NCBI RefSeq assembly: GCF_900142775.1
Contig: NZ_FRCC01000003.1
Span: 124,001 to 188,000 of the forward strand
DNA length: 64,000 bases
DNA from: Flavobacterium flevense
GTDB taxonomy: Bacteria > Bacteroidota > Bacteroidia > Flavobacteriales > Flavobacteriaceae
Reading direction: 5' to 3'
Of this stretch, positions 17,193 to 26,218 are shown piece after piece. The notes beneath the pieces are model-generated. The model saw nothing but the letters and a program-made list of their open reading frames with translations. It did no database searches and was not told the DNA's origin. A program made the position numbers and the translations under genes. Positions within the stretch are counted from its first letter, which is position 1, and each line of letters begins with the position of its first letter.

Positions 17193-18569
17193 TTAGTTTT
17201 TGTTACCAATTTTCATGCTTTTGATGTATTCCAATGGTTTTTTACCATCATAAGTCAATCCATCAATAAATTCACTAGTAGCTGGCTTGTAACCGTCTGT
17301 TGTTGGGATATCAGCCTGATCTAAGTTACCTTCTTTAACCAGTAATTCAGCTGCTTTAGTCCAAATTTCAGGTTTGTAAACTTCTTTGATTTTAGAAGCA
17401 TACCAGTCTGCCGGTTGCGCTTCAGTAATTTGTCCCCAACGTCTCATTTGAGTCATATACCAGATACCGTCAGAGTAGAATGGGTAAGTAGCATTGTATT
17501 TAAAGAATACGTTAAAGTCTGGTTCGTCACGTTTATCGCCTTTTTCATATTCAAATGTACCCGTCATTGAGTTTTTCAAAACATTTTCGTCAGCACCTAC
17601 ATAAGCCGGACTTGATAATATTTTTACTGCTTCCGCTCTGTTTTTTGGATCATCTAACCATTTACCGGCTCTGATTAATGCTTTAGTAATAGCAATGGCA
17701 GTATTTGGATTTTTCTTGATAAAAGCTTCTGTCATAACGAATACTTTTTCCGGATGATTTTTCCAGATATCGCTACTTGTAATTACCGGAACACCAATAC
17801 CTTTAGCAACTGCTTGCTGGTTCCAAGGTTCCCCTACACAGTATCCGTTGATTGTTCCTGCTTCAAGCGTAGCCGGCATTTGTGGCGGAGGTGTTACTGA
17901 AAGCAATACATCTGAGTTGATGTTTCCCTGTACATTGTCTTTAGTATATTGTCCAGGATTAATTCCTCCTGCTGCAAGCCAGTATCTTAATTGGTAGTTG
18001 TGTGTAGAAACCGGGAATACCATACCCATTTTGAATGGTTTGTTAGCATTTTTGTAGTCTTTAATTACAGGTAATAAAGCACTGGCGCTAATAGGATGTA
18101 CCGGTTTTCCGTCTTTCAAAGGAATACTTGGTTTCATTTTTGACCAGACATCATTAGAAACTGTGATGGCATTTCCGTTTAAATCCATAGAGAAAGTAGT
18201 TACTAATTTAGCTTGTCTTCCAAAACCTACTGCTGCTGCAATGGGTTGACCTGCCAGCATGTGCGAACCGTCAATTTGTTCGTCAATTACACGGTCTAAA
18301 ACATTTTTCCAGTTAGATTGTGCTTCCAGTGTTACAAATAAACCTTCGTCTTCAAAGAATCCTTTTTCTTTGGCTATAGCCAATGGAGCCATATCAGTCA
18401 GTTTAATGAAACCCAATGTTACTTGTGGTTTTTCTAAAGCTAATTTTTCAGTTTTAGAAGCAGAAGCCGTTTCAGCTTCGCCAGCTTCTTTTTTAACTTC
18501 TTTTTTACAGCTAACAACACTCAGGGTTGTTAAAAGAATCATCGATAATCTTAATGCTATTTTTTTCAT
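17193..18569 (-). CDS. nrtA: nitrate-binding lipoprotein of ABC transporter
   Basis: 458 residues. The N-terminus [24 protein letters not shown] is a lipoprotein signal with Cys at 21. The mature protein has the NrtA/CmpA fold: [65 protein letters not shown], and [14 protein letters not shown] near the end. In NrtA these last blocks line the anion site. Nitrate, or possibly nitrite, is therefore the most likely ligand. It would be anchored in the inner membrane facing the periplasm. It is 29 bp after the outer-membrane protein gene. Confidence 0.9.
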   Translation of the reverse strand: MKKIALRLSMILLTTLSVVSCKKEVKKEAGEAETASASKTEKLALEKPQVTLGFIKLTDMAPLAIAKEKGFFEDEGLFVTLEAQSNWKNVLDRVIDEQIDGSHMLAGQPIAAAVGFGRQAKLVTTFSMDLNGNAITVSNDVWSKMKPSIPLKDGKPVHPISASALLPVIKDYKNANKPFKMGMVFPVSTHNYQLRYWLAAGGINPGQYTKDNVQGNINSDVLLSVTPPPQMPATLEAGTINGYCVGEPWNQQAVAKGIGVPVITSSDIWKNHPEKVFVMTEAFIKKNPNTAIAITKALIRAGKWLDDPKNRAEAVKILSSPAYVGADENVLKNSMTGTFEYEKGDKRDEPDFNVFFKYNATYPFYSDGIWYMTQMRRWGQITEAQPADWYASKIKEVYKPEIWTKAAELLVKEGNLDQADIPTTDGYKPATSEFIDGLTYDGKKPLEYIKSMKIGNKN

Positions 18570-18598
18570 TTGAAATGTTTCTTAAGTTATGGTTTCAA

Positions 18599-19861
18599 TT
18601 ATTTTTTTACAGAGAATATTTGTGGGTTGATGTTTACCATTAAGTAAGCCCAGTTGTTTGCAGTATCTTTTAAACCGGTTCCTCCTTTAAGCGCAACCAT
18701 AGATTCTGTGGCAAACATTTGAGAATATCCGGCAACAACTGTAATGTCTTTGCTTGCTTTGTAAACTGCAGTTAGATCAATTTCAGTTCCTAAGTATTTA
18801 TCATCAGTTGCTGCCAATTCATTTGCAGTATAAAATAAATGAGGAGCAACAGACAGGTTTACTTTTTTGATAGGGAAATCTAATTTTAGAGTAACATCTT
18901 GTAAACCAACAGAGTTAGCGTGGTTTCCTACGTAGAAATAATCCATAAAACCATTGAAAGCGTGGTTAGTACCAAATACAGGGTTGAAAGATTTAACCAT
19001 TGTCGAAGTAGCGGTTTGGTCTTTTCCGGATAAGAATTCATATCCTAAAGTTGCTTTGAATTTTGGAGCAAAAGCATATCCTAAATTAGCAGCTGTTTCC
19101 CAAGCGGAAACTTTGTTAGCACCAATTTTTCCGGTTTGTCCGTAGAAACTAAAATCGAATGTTAGTTTTTTACCGGCATAATTCAGATATGTTCCTAAGG
19201 TTTGAGAATAACTGGTTTCTATTTCTGAAGGTGATTTTTGATATTCTCTTCCAAGATTTAAAGCTAATAAACTAACACCTAATTTTTTAATACTGGTATG
19301 GTACCAGGCATATTGCATGTCTTTAAAATCGGTTGCAAATGGGGTAGAAGGAGCAACTTTAGCTTCCGAATCAGCATTTAAACCAAATCCTAAGTCTAAT
19401 TGGCTTTTTTCTCCTTTGTATTTGATTAAAGCAGCATCAAAACTACGTCCCTGATTGGCCCAGTCTAATCCTCCAATAATTCTTTGGTTATCATAAGAAA
19501 GCATCTGACGACCTACTTTTGTGCTCCATTTATCAGTAAAACTGTATTGAGCCCATCCTTCATAAAGTGCCACTCCGTTTTTATCAGTTGACATATTTCC
19601 AAGAGTATTTACATTTCCCCAGGTACGTATATTTTGCAAAGCTACTTTTACTTTTAACTTGCTGTCTCCGTAATTAAGGTTGATTCGGGTACGTTGCCCT
19701 ACAAATGAGGTATGGCTTGTTGTAGGTGTTAATAAAGTTCCAAAACCGTTAGTGTATTCATATCGGGGTCTGATCTGAATATCCGAACTAAATTCCTGAG
19801 CCATCGCTCCGGTGCCTATAAGCCCAATTAATGATAAAGAAAGTGTTTTGATTAATTTCAT
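18599..19861 (-). CDS. outer-membrane beta-barrel, alginate-export/porin type
   Basis: 420 residues. A signal peptide (MKLIKTLSLSLIGLIGTGAMAQ) is followed by repeated amphipathic strands with aromatic ends (IQIRPRYEYTNGFG, WSTKVGRQMLSYDNQRIIGGLDW, FDAALIKYKGEKSQLDLGFGLN, ITVVAGYSQMF). KVGRQMLSYDNQRIIG is typical of the alginate_exp family. As first gene of the nitrate importer operon it most likely lets nitrate pass the outer membrane. Substrate is inferred only from position. Confidence 0.82.
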   Translation of the reverse strand: MKLIKTLSLSLIGLIGTGAMAQEFSSDIQIRPRYEYTNGFGTLLTPTTSHTSFVGQRTRINLNYGDSKLKVKVALQNIRTWGNVNTLGNMSTDKNGVALYEGWAQYSFTDKWSTKVGRQMLSYDNQRIIGGLDWANQGRSFDAALIKYKGEKSQLDLGFGLNADSEAKVAPSTPFATDFKDMQYAWYHTSIKKLGVSLLALNLGREYQKSPSEIETSYSQTLGTYLNYAGKKLTFDFSFYGQTGKIGANKVSAWETAANLGYAFAPKFKATLGYEFLSGKDQTATSTMVKSFNPVFGTNHAFNGFMDYFYVGNHANSVGLQDVTLKLDFPIKKVNLSVAPHLFYTANELAATDDKYLGTEIDLTAVYKASKDITVVAGYSQMFATESMVALKGGTGLKDTANNWAYLMVNINPQIFSVKK

Positions 19862-19902
19862 GATTATTAGGTTTTAAAATTGTTTTGTTAATTATTACAC
19901 TG

Positions 19903-19925
19903 CAAACATACTTACGTAATTGTAC
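19903..19925 (-). promoter_or_regulatory. promoter of nitrate transport operon with GTA-N4-TAC site
   Basis: On the minus strand TATGTTTG (19910-19903) is a perfect -7 element, 42 bp before the ATG. GTAATTGTAC (19916-19925) lies just upstream of it, and no TTTG is found at the -33 distance, suggesting activator dependence. A second word of the same form, GTATAAGTAC, is at 20057-20066. Confidence 0.45.
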
Positions 19926-20140
19926 TTATATGTAACGCCTTGCGCAATAAAAACAAGCTTTTTAAACCCACTTTATTTGTTTTATAAAACAGTAAAAAAA
20001 AGGTGTAAACACATAAAAATATTCTAATGTGTTGTTATTTAGTGTTTTGTAATCACGTATAAGTACTAAGTAGCTTTTAGAATTTATTGGTACTGAACTA
20101 GTTGGATATACGTAATGTCTAGTTTTTAGGATGTTAAAAC

Positions 20141-20168
20141 AAAAAAAGCCCGACAGGATATCGGGCTT
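20141..20168 (-). terminator. terminator of doxX gene
   Basis: AAGCCCGA and TCGGGCTT form an 8-bp stem; on the minus strand it is followed by TTTTTTT. It lies 62 bp beyond the stop of the DoxX-family gene. Confidence 0.8.
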
Positions 20169-20229
20169 GAATAGTATAAATAATGTAAAATTGTTTTTTA
20201 GCAGTATGCTAATTTTTCCGGTAATTCAT

Positions 20230-20652
20230 TTACTGATACATTTTGAAGTAATAATCAGCAGAGTTTTTTCCGCTTCCGTAAACCAGAAAAAAGAAACAAA
20301 CGGCCAAAGTCACCAGGGCAAGAAATAAACTTTCAGTATGCATTTCGCCCATAAAATTAACTAATACAGCACCAATCAAAATAGGTAATTGTGCGATAAT
20401 TGCCCAGCGGGTTAATAAGCCAAAAGCAATCATTATACCTCCAATCATGTGTGCAGGTGTAATGTAATGAACGAGAAACATTCCTCCTCCAATGTTGTCA
20501 ATAGGAGAAATTAAATCTACTAAATAGGGGATATTAGTGATAAAATAAACTCCTTTTACGAATAAGAACACTCCCAGTGCAATTCGTACTAAATCCAAAG
20601 TAAAATAAGTGTGCGCATTGGCCCATTTATTTAATTCTTTTACATTGTTCAT
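20230..20652 (-). CDS. DoxX family membrane protein
   Basis: 140 residues with four hydrophobic segments (about 20-38, 58-74, 80-100, 106-124). The start of the core, DLVRIALGVFLFVKGVYFI, and HMIGGIMIAFGLLTRWAIIAQLPILIGAVLVNF are typical DoxX sequence. These small inner-membrane proteins are linked to redox or thiol stress in some species; here nothing in the neighbourhood narrows the role. It is monocistronic, between its own terminator and the S41 peptidase gene. Confidence 0.82.
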   Translation of the reverse strand: MNNVKELNKWANAHTYFTLDLVRIALGVFLFVKGVYFITNIPYLVDLISPIDNIGGGMFLVHYITPAHMIGGIMIAFGLLTRWAIIAQLPILIGAVLVNFMGEMHTESLFLALVTLAVCFFFLVYGSGKNSADYYFKMYQ

Positions 20653-20761
20653 ATTGCGGTATGTTTAAAATTACTACTACTAAGGTAGTGATTTTAAGTA
20701 TGATAACTGCTTTTAGGTCGTTAAAAAAACAGCTGCTGAAGGAGATTTGTAAAGTGTATTT

Positions 20762-22315
20762 TTATTCTTTTAAATTTTTTTTCAGCCAATCGAGTTCGGG
20801 ATCTTTTCGCTGAATGAGGTCTTCGAATGTTGGTTTTATTAAAATATCCGGATAAATACCATGTCCCGTTACATCGGTTTGATAATAAGGTTTTACATTC
20901 ATAATCCCCATTCTCACTTTTAGTTCAGAGTGGGGTAGCTTCACAACAGGCATAAATCCTGCAACCGTACCATTATAATCGCCACCCGTTTCTTCTCCTA
21001 TAAATAAGGCTCTGCCAGAACCTTTTAGATGGGAAGAAAGAATACTGGAAGCCGAAAAACTCCCGCCATTAATCAAAACATACATTTTTCCACTAAAAGC
21101 ATTTTTATTGATTTTATGGGGTTTGGTTTCGGTAGCAAAATAGTTTTTACCGTCTTTATCCTTATGAACAGTAAAGAGTAAATAGCCATAAACAAAAGGG
21201 GAAAACAGTGTCTTTACCGCTTTTTCAGCTACAGAATTACTATTATAATAAGCACCTTCAAACACGCTGGCTCTTGAAACTACTTCTGATTTTTTCAAAA
21301 AAACAAAAGTAGAATCGGCAAGATAGGAGTAGAGGTTTACTATTTCTGCCAGTCGCCCGCCGCCGTTGTTTCTTAAATCGATAATAAGGGTTTTAGCATC
21401 TTGTTTTTGTATTTTGGCAAAACTCTCTTTGTAAAAACGATGGTATTTTCCTTTTTTAAAAGCTTTAATCTTCAGGATTGCCACACTGCTGTCTTTTGGA
21501 AAAAAATCCATACTTCTTATAAACGTTTTTGTGGTTTTATCGTAGCCGTTAATGCGTTTTTTTCGTCGGAATGCGTGTTGGCTTTTTGAGCTTAGCGGAG
21601 TTATTTTTGGAGATTTTTTGCTGTCTTTTTTAGTAATACTGTCTTTAAAGCGTTTGATCGTAACGGTTTTGATACTGTCATTTGATTTAAAAATATAGCT
21701 AAGACTGTCTTTTATGCCAAATTCGGTTGTGAAAGCAGCAACAAAGCGTCTTGCTGCCCCATTTTTTTTCAGCGTTTCATTAAAGCCGTCTGAACTGTAA
21801 TACTGATTGTATTCAGCAATTAGTTTTTGAGGCTGTACACCGTTTACCGAAAGGACTTCAGTACCGGCTGCTATTGTTTTATTATGGGATTTGTTTTTGA
21901 AAACATACAACTTATTATCATAAAATGAAAAATCAAATTGGGAAAAAGGCCCGACTCCGTTTTTAATAATGGCTTTGGTTTCTTTTTTTGAATATTCCTT
22001 TTCGGGAGCTAAAACATACGTATGCCCCTGACGGATGGCAGCTACAACCGGACTGATTTTTTTATAGAATTCAAGAGGTTTTAACGGAGTTGTAATAGTT
22101 GTTTTTAAACTGTCAAATTTATAATCCAGTTTTTCTTTGCTGCTGTAATAGTACAGATTAGGATGGCGTTTTTGTAGTTTTTTGTAAATAAAATCTACAT
22201 CTTTTTTCAGCTGATCCGGCAAAATTAATTGCTCTAAATGAGCATTGTTTTTTTTAACAGTACTACAATTCGTAAAAAGATGCAGTACAAAAAAGAGCAG
22301 CATTATTCGTTTCAT
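20762..22315 (-). CDS. S41 family peptidase, lipoprotein
   Basis: 517 residues from the Met at 22315. A frame extension upstream (to 22348) would add 11 residues in front of an otherwise perfect lipoprotein signal, MKRIMLLFFVLHLFTNC, so I take the inner start. A PDZ-like part (about 130-200, AAGTEVLSVNGVQPQKL) is followed by the tail-specific protease core: LIIDLRNNGGGRLAEIVNLYSYL, YVLINGGSFSASSILSSHLKG with the Ser nucleophile in GSFSASS, and FIGEETGGDYNGT. It would degrade periplasmic or surface proteins. Insert regions are lysine-rich. Confidence 0.85.
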   Translation of the reverse strand: MKRIMLLFFVLHLFTNCSTVKKNNAHLEQLILPDQLKKDVDFIYKKLQKRHPNLYYYSSKEKLDYKFDSLKTTITTPLKPLEFYKKISPVVAAIRQGHTYVLAPEKEYSKKETKAIIKNGVGPFSQFDFSFYDNKLYVFKNKSHNKTIAAGTEVLSVNGVQPQKLIAEYNQYYSSDGFNETLKKNGAARRFVAAFTTEFGIKDSLSYIFKSNDSIKTVTIKRFKDSITKKDSKKSPKITPLSSKSQHAFRRKKRINGYDKTTKTFIRSMDFFPKDSSVAILKIKAFKKGKYHRFYKESFAKIQKQDAKTLIIDLRNNGGGRLAEIVNLYSYLADSTFVFLKKSEVVSRASVFEGAYYNSNSVAEKAVKTLFSPFVYGYLLFTVHKDKDGKNYFATETKPHKINKNAFSGKMYVLINGGSFSASSILSSHLKGSGRALFIGEETGGDYNGTVAGFMPVVKLPHSELKVRMGIMNVKPYYQTDVTGHGIYPDILIKPTFEDLIQRKDPELDWLKKNLKE

Positions 22316-22417
22316 TCTTTTGAAAAAACAGTTTGGTTGAACATTCAAAAGTATTGTTTAAATCTGGAAAAAGGTGTTTTTTGTCCAATTTTTAAAAGAC
22401 TTTTAAGTTTTAAACAT

Positions 22418-22453
22418 AAAAAAAACCAATCCGAAATGATTAAGATTGGTTTT
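22418..22453 (-). terminator. terminator of 100-residue protein gene
   Basis: AAAACCAATC and GATTGGTTTT pair over 10 bp; the minus strand continues with TTTTTTT. The gene it serves stops at 22494. Confidence 0.75.
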
Positions 22454-22493
22454 GTTTGATGTTTTTACAAAAGAGCAAATCACTTTAGTTCCA

Positions 22494-22796
22494 TTAATCA
22501 TCTTTACCCTTGGTACTCAAATCATGTAGAACCATTGCGGCACTATTTTCGGTGTAAGCATTAAGTCCGGCGACAAAAACGCCTTTTTCGCCTGTTTTTG
22601 ATTCAATTCCAAACACTGTGGCCTCATCACCCGGATCTGACTCTCCTTCATAGCGATAAATATGCTGGATTTCAAAATCATTTGGATTATTTATTATTTT
22701 GGACTCCTGAACATTGAAGTCTACCGTATATCCTTTATTGTTTAATTCCTCTAATGCTTTGCTGACAGTAGCATAATGATACATTTTATTATCCAT
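22494..22796 (-). CDS. conserved small flavobacterial protein
   Basis: 100 residues. [25 protein letters not shown] then [25 protein letters not shown] and [24 protein letters not shown]. Proteins with exactly this pattern are often labelled phosphoribosylpyrophosphate synthetase in databases, but it is far too short for that enzyme and has none of its motifs, so the label should not be trusted. Function unknown; cytoplasmic. Confidence 0.75.
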   Translation of the reverse strand: MDNKMYHYATVSKALEELNNKGYTVDFNVQESKIINNPNDFEIQHIYRYEGESDPGDEATVFGIESKTGEKGVFVAGLNAYTENSAAMVLHDLSTKGKDD

Positions 22797-22908
22797 AACT
22801 TTTAGCTTTAAATTGAGTCATAAAGTTACCGGAATCACAGCTTTTTTTTATTACAGAATTATTATGAAGTCTTGTAAAATTTTATGATGAAATAGCGGTT
22901 ATGTCTAG

Positions 22909-23232
22909 TTAATCTACATAGGTTTCCTTCAGAACTTCTTTTACTTTTATAATTTCTTTATCGCTTATATCTCCTAAAACTTTTATTATTCTTTGCCTGT
23001 CAAGACTTCGGATTTGGTCTAAAACAATCCATCCCTTTTTGTCATTGTGGTGTATTTCAACTCTTGTAGGATAGACTTTTGAACTACTAGTCATTGGAGC
23101 AACTACAACTGTTTGTAAATATTTATTCATTTCGTTAGGAGATATAACAACACACGGTCGTGTTTTTTTCATTTCGCTTCCAATAGTGGGATCTAAATTT
23201 ACTAATACGATTTGGTATTGTTTTATGACCAT
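22909..23232 (-). CDS. mazF: MazF-type mRNA interferase toxin
   Basis: 107 residues, standard size. The fold-defining N-terminus QYQIVLVNLDPTIGSEMKKTRPCVVIS (PTIGSE...RPCVVIS is diagnostic) is followed by VVVAPMTSS and GWIVLDQIRSLDRQRI. It would cleave mRNA at short sequence motifs when free of its antitoxin. The ATG overlaps the 3' end of the antitoxin gene by 10 bp, so the pair is translationally coupled. Confidence 0.93.
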   Translation of the reverse strand: MVIKQYQIVLVNLDPTIGSEMKKTRPCVVISPNEMNKYLQTVVVAPMTSSSKVYPTRVEIHHNDKKGWIVLDQIRSLDRQRIIKVLGDISDKEIIKVKEVLKETYVD

Positions 23233-23468
23233 TCTTCAAGATTTTCGTCGTCAAAAACATCATCAATCAACAATTTATCATCTCCGTTTTCGTGCATTTT
23301 TTGGAATGCTTTTTCCCAACCATTTCTAGGTTCTGATTTTGGCTTAAGAATAATATAGCCCTTCTCAAGTATGAGTTCAACCTTATCGGTGATATTATAT
23401 TTCTCAAGTAAAGTTTTCGATAAACGAATTCCTTTTGAGTTGCCTATAGGGATTACTGAAATTTCCAT
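23223..23468 (-). CDS. mazE: MazE-type AbrB-fold antitoxin
   Basis: 81 residues. Residues 1-45 are an AbrB/MazE swapped-hairpin DNA-binding domain (ISVIPIGNSKGIRLSKTLLEKYNI, VELILEKGYIILKP). The acidic C-terminal tail (NGDDKLLIDDVFDDENLEEW) is the part that would wrap the toxin. It precedes mazF in the operon and presumably represses it. Confidence 0.9.
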   Translation of the reverse strand: MEISVIPIGNSKGIRLSKTLLEKYNITDKVELILEKGYIILKPKSEPRNGWEKAFQKMHENGDDKLLIDDVFDDENLEEWS

Positions 23469-23526
23469 TACTACTTTTTTTGTAATTACAAAGTTATCAC
23501 TTTTTTTTAAATTTCTTGATATTTAT

Positions 23527-23700
23527 TTTTTGCTTTTGAAACCGATAGTCTTTTATATTTCTTAATACAGTAATTGCTAATTGGATTTCACACTATGACT
23601 TATTCGCAAGCTTTTCATCCTGACGAAACAAGGATCAATCAGTAGAGTATTTCTATTTGTTCACTGTTGCGGGCACGGATTACAAATCCGCGCTATCGGG
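23527..23700. repeat. R1 repeat, copy 1
   Basis: First of three copies of a segment of about 170 bp (others at 23722-23892 and 26219-26384). Shared blocks are TTTTTGCTT...GATAGTCTTT, TAATTGCTAATTGGATTTCA, CGCAAGCTTTTCATCCTGAC, AAACAAGGATCAATCAGTAG and a terminal palindrome ACGGATTACAAATCCG. The terminal palindrome is of REP type. Confidence 0.85.
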
Positions 23701-23721
23701 GTTGTAAAGTTGTTATTTTTA

Positions 23722-23892
23722 TTTTTGCTTCTAAAACGGATAGTCTTTGATTTAATACAGCAATTGCTAATTGGATTTCAGATTATGACTTACTCGCAAG
23801 CTTTTCATCCTGACGAAACAAGGATCATTCAGTAGAGTATTTCCATTTGCTCACTCATCTTTGCGGGGACGGATTACAAATCCGCTATCGGG
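23722..23892. repeat. R1 repeat, copy 2
   Basis: Second copy, in tandem with the first after a 21-bp spacer and in the same orientation. It ends in ACGGATTACAAATCCG and then GCTATCGGG, 42 bp before the stop codon of the hydrolase gene. Confidence 0.85.
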
Positions 23893-23933
23893 AATCTCCG
23901 CGATTGCGGTTACAGGCTGTTAGCAACTGGCAA

Positions 23934-24902
23934 TTACTGCTCAACTTTCGTCATAAATACTCTAATTTTTTCTATTATTTCTTCTCCATCTTCTTCTAAT
24001 GCAAAATGCCCAGTATCATAAATATTATAGTCGATTTCCTTTACATCTTTTTTGAAAGCAACTGCTCCGCTTTCAGGAAAAAACTCATCATTTTTTCCCC
24101 AAACTATTAATAAAGGCGGTTGATTATCTCTTAAATACTGTTGCCATTTTGGATATAGTTTTAAGTTATTTTGATAGTCGTAAAATAAATCCATATTGAC
24201 TTTATGTGCATTTGGTCTTGAAAGTCTTAAATAATCTAAATTCCAGGTGTCGGGATTTACTGTTTCAACATTTCTTGTTCCGTGTGTGTATTGCCATTTC
24301 AAACCATCTAATGAAAAGGCTGGTAGTATTGCTTTTTCGGTTTCAGGGTTTCGGTCTTTCCAAAGTGCTCTAATTCCAGCCCAAGCGTCGCCCAAACCTT
24401 CTAAATATGCGTTTCCGTTTTGATTTATTATTGCCGTAACCCTTTCTGGGTGTGCTGTAGCTATTCTGAAACCAATAGGTGCTCCATAATCTTGTATCAT
24501 TAATGCATAAGAGTCAATTTTTTTCTTTTCTAGAAAGGCGTCTATTGTTTTTGCAATATTATCAAAAGTATATTCATATTCACTTGCCAACGGAAAATCG
24601 CTATTTCCAAATGAGGGATAATCTGGTGCAATCAAGTGAAAGTCATCAGATAATTGTGATAAAACTTTTCGGTATTGATGTGAAGATGAAGGAAAACCAT
24701 GCAATAGCACTATTGTTGGATTTTTGGGATTTCCTGCCTCTCTGTAAGCAATGTTAATTCCATTAATTTCGATGGTTTTAAATAATGTGGGGTGTTTGTG
24801 TGTCATACTTTTTGATTTATCGGTAGTTTTACTGCTTGTTGCGTTTTTACATCCAAATAATGTGATTAGGATGATAAATTGTAATAGGATAATTTTTTTC
24901 AT
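23934..24902 (-). CDS. alpha/beta hydrolase, dehalogenase/epoxide-hydrolase type, lipoprotein
   Basis: 322 residues. A lipoprotein signal (IILITLFGC, Cys at 18) precedes the hydrolase. LLHGFPSSSHQYRKVL holds the oxyanion His-Gly, DYPSFGNSD is a typical loop, and MIQDYGAPIGFRIA carries the probable nucleophile Asp, as in haloalkane dehalogenases and epoxide hydrolases. LLIVWGKNDEFFP and TGHFALEEDGEEI supply acid and His. It should act on a hydrophobic ester, epoxide or halide in the periplasm or at the cell surface. It is the last gene of a tetR-led operon, 11 bp after the DUF1348 gene. Confidence 0.87.
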   Translation of the reverse strand: MKKIILLQFIILITLFGCKNATSSKTTDKSKSMTHKHPTLFKTIEINGINIAYREAGNPKNPTIVLLHGFPSSSHQYRKVLSQLSDDFHLIAPDYPSFGNSDFPLASEYEYTFDNIAKTIDAFLEKKKIDSYALMIQDYGAPIGFRIATAHPERVTAIINQNGNAYLEGLGDAWAGIRALWKDRNPETEKAILPAFSLDGLKWQYTHGTRNVETVNPDTWNLDYLRLSRPNAHKVNMDLFYDYQNNLKLYPKWQQYLRDNQPPLLIVWGKNDEFFPESGAVAFKKDVKEIDYNIYDTGHFALEEDGEEIIEKIRVFMTKVEQ

Positions 24903-24913
24903 ATTCTGATTGT

Positions 24914-25324
24914 TTATAACCTTCGTTCTGTTTCTTCAATTTTTAAGTCATTGATGCTTGCGAACCTTTTTGTCATTAATCCATTTTCATCAAATTCCCA
25001 GTTTTCGTTTCCGTAAGCTCTATACCATTGACCATTTTTATCCCGATATTCGTACTCAAATCTTACAGCAATACGATTGCCGTTAAATGTCCATAGCTGT
25101 TTTTTAAGCTTATAATCCAGTTCATTTTTCCATTTGTCAGCAAGAAAATCCTGTACTTCTTTTCTTCCGTTGATGAATTGATTTCGATTGCGCCATTCTG
25201 TATCAATCGTATATGCTTCTGAAATTCGAATTGGATCTTTGCTGTTCCAGGCATCTTCTGCCTTTTGAATTTTTTGCATTGCTGTCTCTTCGTTAAAAGG
25301 TGGTAGTGGATGTAATTGTATCAT
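24914..25324 (-). CDS. DUF1348 / NTF2-like (SnoaL-type) protein
   Basis: 136 residues. The pattern [77 protein letters not shown] is the DUF1348 version of the NTF2 cone fold. Such proteins bind small hydrophobic molecules; catalytic activity is not established. It sits between tetR and the hydrolase and has its own copy of the putative TetR operator (25331-25343). Confidence 0.87.
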   Translation of the reverse strand: MIQLHPLPPFNEETAMQKIQKAEDAWNSKDPIRISEAYTIDTEWRNRNQFINGRKEVQDFLADKWKNELDYKLKKQLWTFNGNRIAVRFEYEYRDKNGQWYRAYGNENWEFDENGLMTKRFASINDLKIEETERRL

Positions 25325-25330
25325 AATTTA

Positions 25331-25343
25331 CCGAACGTTTGTT
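25331..25343 (-). promoter_or_regulatory. second putative TetR operator (O2)
   Basis: CCGAACGTTTGTT, 11 of 13 bases identical to the word in front of tetR (25959-25971). It lies 6 bp before the start codon of the DUF1348 gene, where a bound repressor would block that part of the operon. Confidence 0.55.
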
Positions 25344-25364
25344 AATTTATTAATTCAAATTTTT

Positions 25365-25928
25365 TTACGCTATCGAATAGCGCTTTTCAATATTTTTTAA
25401 TGTGTTTTTAAAAATACTTGTATCAGCTAAGCCTTTTGTTACAATGAGGCTGCCTTGCAATTCAATTAAGGTCTGAACAGCATTTTGCTGAGATTGCGTG
25501 GAAGTTAATTTTAAGGCAATACCCAATGCATTAAAAGCTGTAATCCATTTATCCATACCAGATTTCACCTGTTTCTCAAATAACGACAATCCGCTATGCA
25601 TAGAAAAGGCTCTTAAAACACACGTATTTTTTCCGCTGTCATAAAGAATTTCAATATTTTTCAGCGCATCTTTTAGTCTCAATTCTGTTGGTTTATTTTC
25701 ATCCATTAGGGGAAAGAAAATATGATCATCGACCCACTGATCTATATTGTTCAATACAGATTCTGCCATCTCTTGTTTTCCATTTGGAAATCGATGATAT
25801 AGACTTGCTTTTTTTAATCCGGTTACTTCTGCTAGATCATTTAGGCTCGTTCCTTCATAGCCTTTATCTCTAAAAACTTTGGTAAGTCCGGATATCATAT
25901 CTGTATCTAAAATTTTCTGTGGTCTCAT
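25365..25928 (-). CDS. TetR family repressor
   Basis: 187 residues. The N-terminal helix-turn-helix is clear: LTKVFRDKGYEGTSLNDLAEVTGLKKASLYHRFPNGKQEMAESVL (residues about 15-60). The C-terminal ligand domain has the Cys of NTCVLRAF, as in the AcrR/YxaF group. It probably represses its own operon (tetR-DUF1348-hydrolase) and releases it when the hydrolase substrate or a related compound is present. It is divergent from nothing: all three genes point the same way. Confidence 0.9.
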   Translation of the reverse strand: MRPQKILDTDMISGLTKVFRDKGYEGTSLNDLAEVTGLKKASLYHRFPNGKQEMAESVLNNIDQWVDDHIFFPLMDENKPTELRLKDALKNIEILYDSGKNTCVLRAFSMHSGLSLFEKQVKSGMDKWITAFNALGIALKLTSTQSQQNAVQTLIELQGSLIVTKGLADTSIFKNTLKNIEKRYSIA

Positions 25929-25932
25929 GGTG

Positions 25933-25971
25933 CAAAAATAAGTAAAAATTAGTGATTACCTAACGTTCGTT
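25933..25971 (-). promoter_or_regulatory. tetR promoter with operator O1
   Basis: TATTTTTG (25940-25933) is a perfect -7 element only 5 bp before the tetR ATG. CCTAACGTTCGTT (25959-25971), containing the perfect inverted repeat TAACG-TT-CGTTA, covers the position of the -33 element, as expected for an autorepressor. Confidence 0.6.
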
Positions 25972-26020
25972 AAAATATTTTTTCTTTTCGATTATACACG
26001 TTGTTTGTTTTGCTTGTTGC

Positions 26021-26218
26021 TAACTTGTTTATACCAGCCATAAAATGGCTCCAATCTACCTAATTTTGGCTGGCTTTGTGCCATAAGTAAGCTGACATTT
26101 ATTTAGGTTAATATAGGAAAAATTCTCATAAATCATCAAATGGACTTTTTATTTGTTGCAAACTTTTCGTACTTAAATGAGTAGTTTTTTTATTTTGTAT
26201 ATTTGCGTGAGGGATGGA
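26021..26218 (-). repeat. R2 repeat, copy A
   Basis: About 198 bp, repeated at 30814-31007. Read on the minus strand it runs from TCCATCCCTCACGC through an AT-rich part to an ATG and 21 codons beginning MAQSQPKLGRLEPF, ending with GTTAG at 26024-26020. In this copy the frame continues to a 30-codon orphan peptide and stops. The last 71 bp, including the start codon region, differ at only one base from copy B, whereas the upstream part has many differences. Confidence 0.85.

Noticed and set aside
22494-22796. Annotation as phosphoribosylpyrophosphate synthetase
   Set aside because: At 100 residues it lacks every PRPP synthetase motif; the database-style name is a propagated error.
23371-23565. 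64-codon plus-strand frame opposite mazE
   Set aside because: Antisense shadow of the antitoxin gene and of repeat R1.
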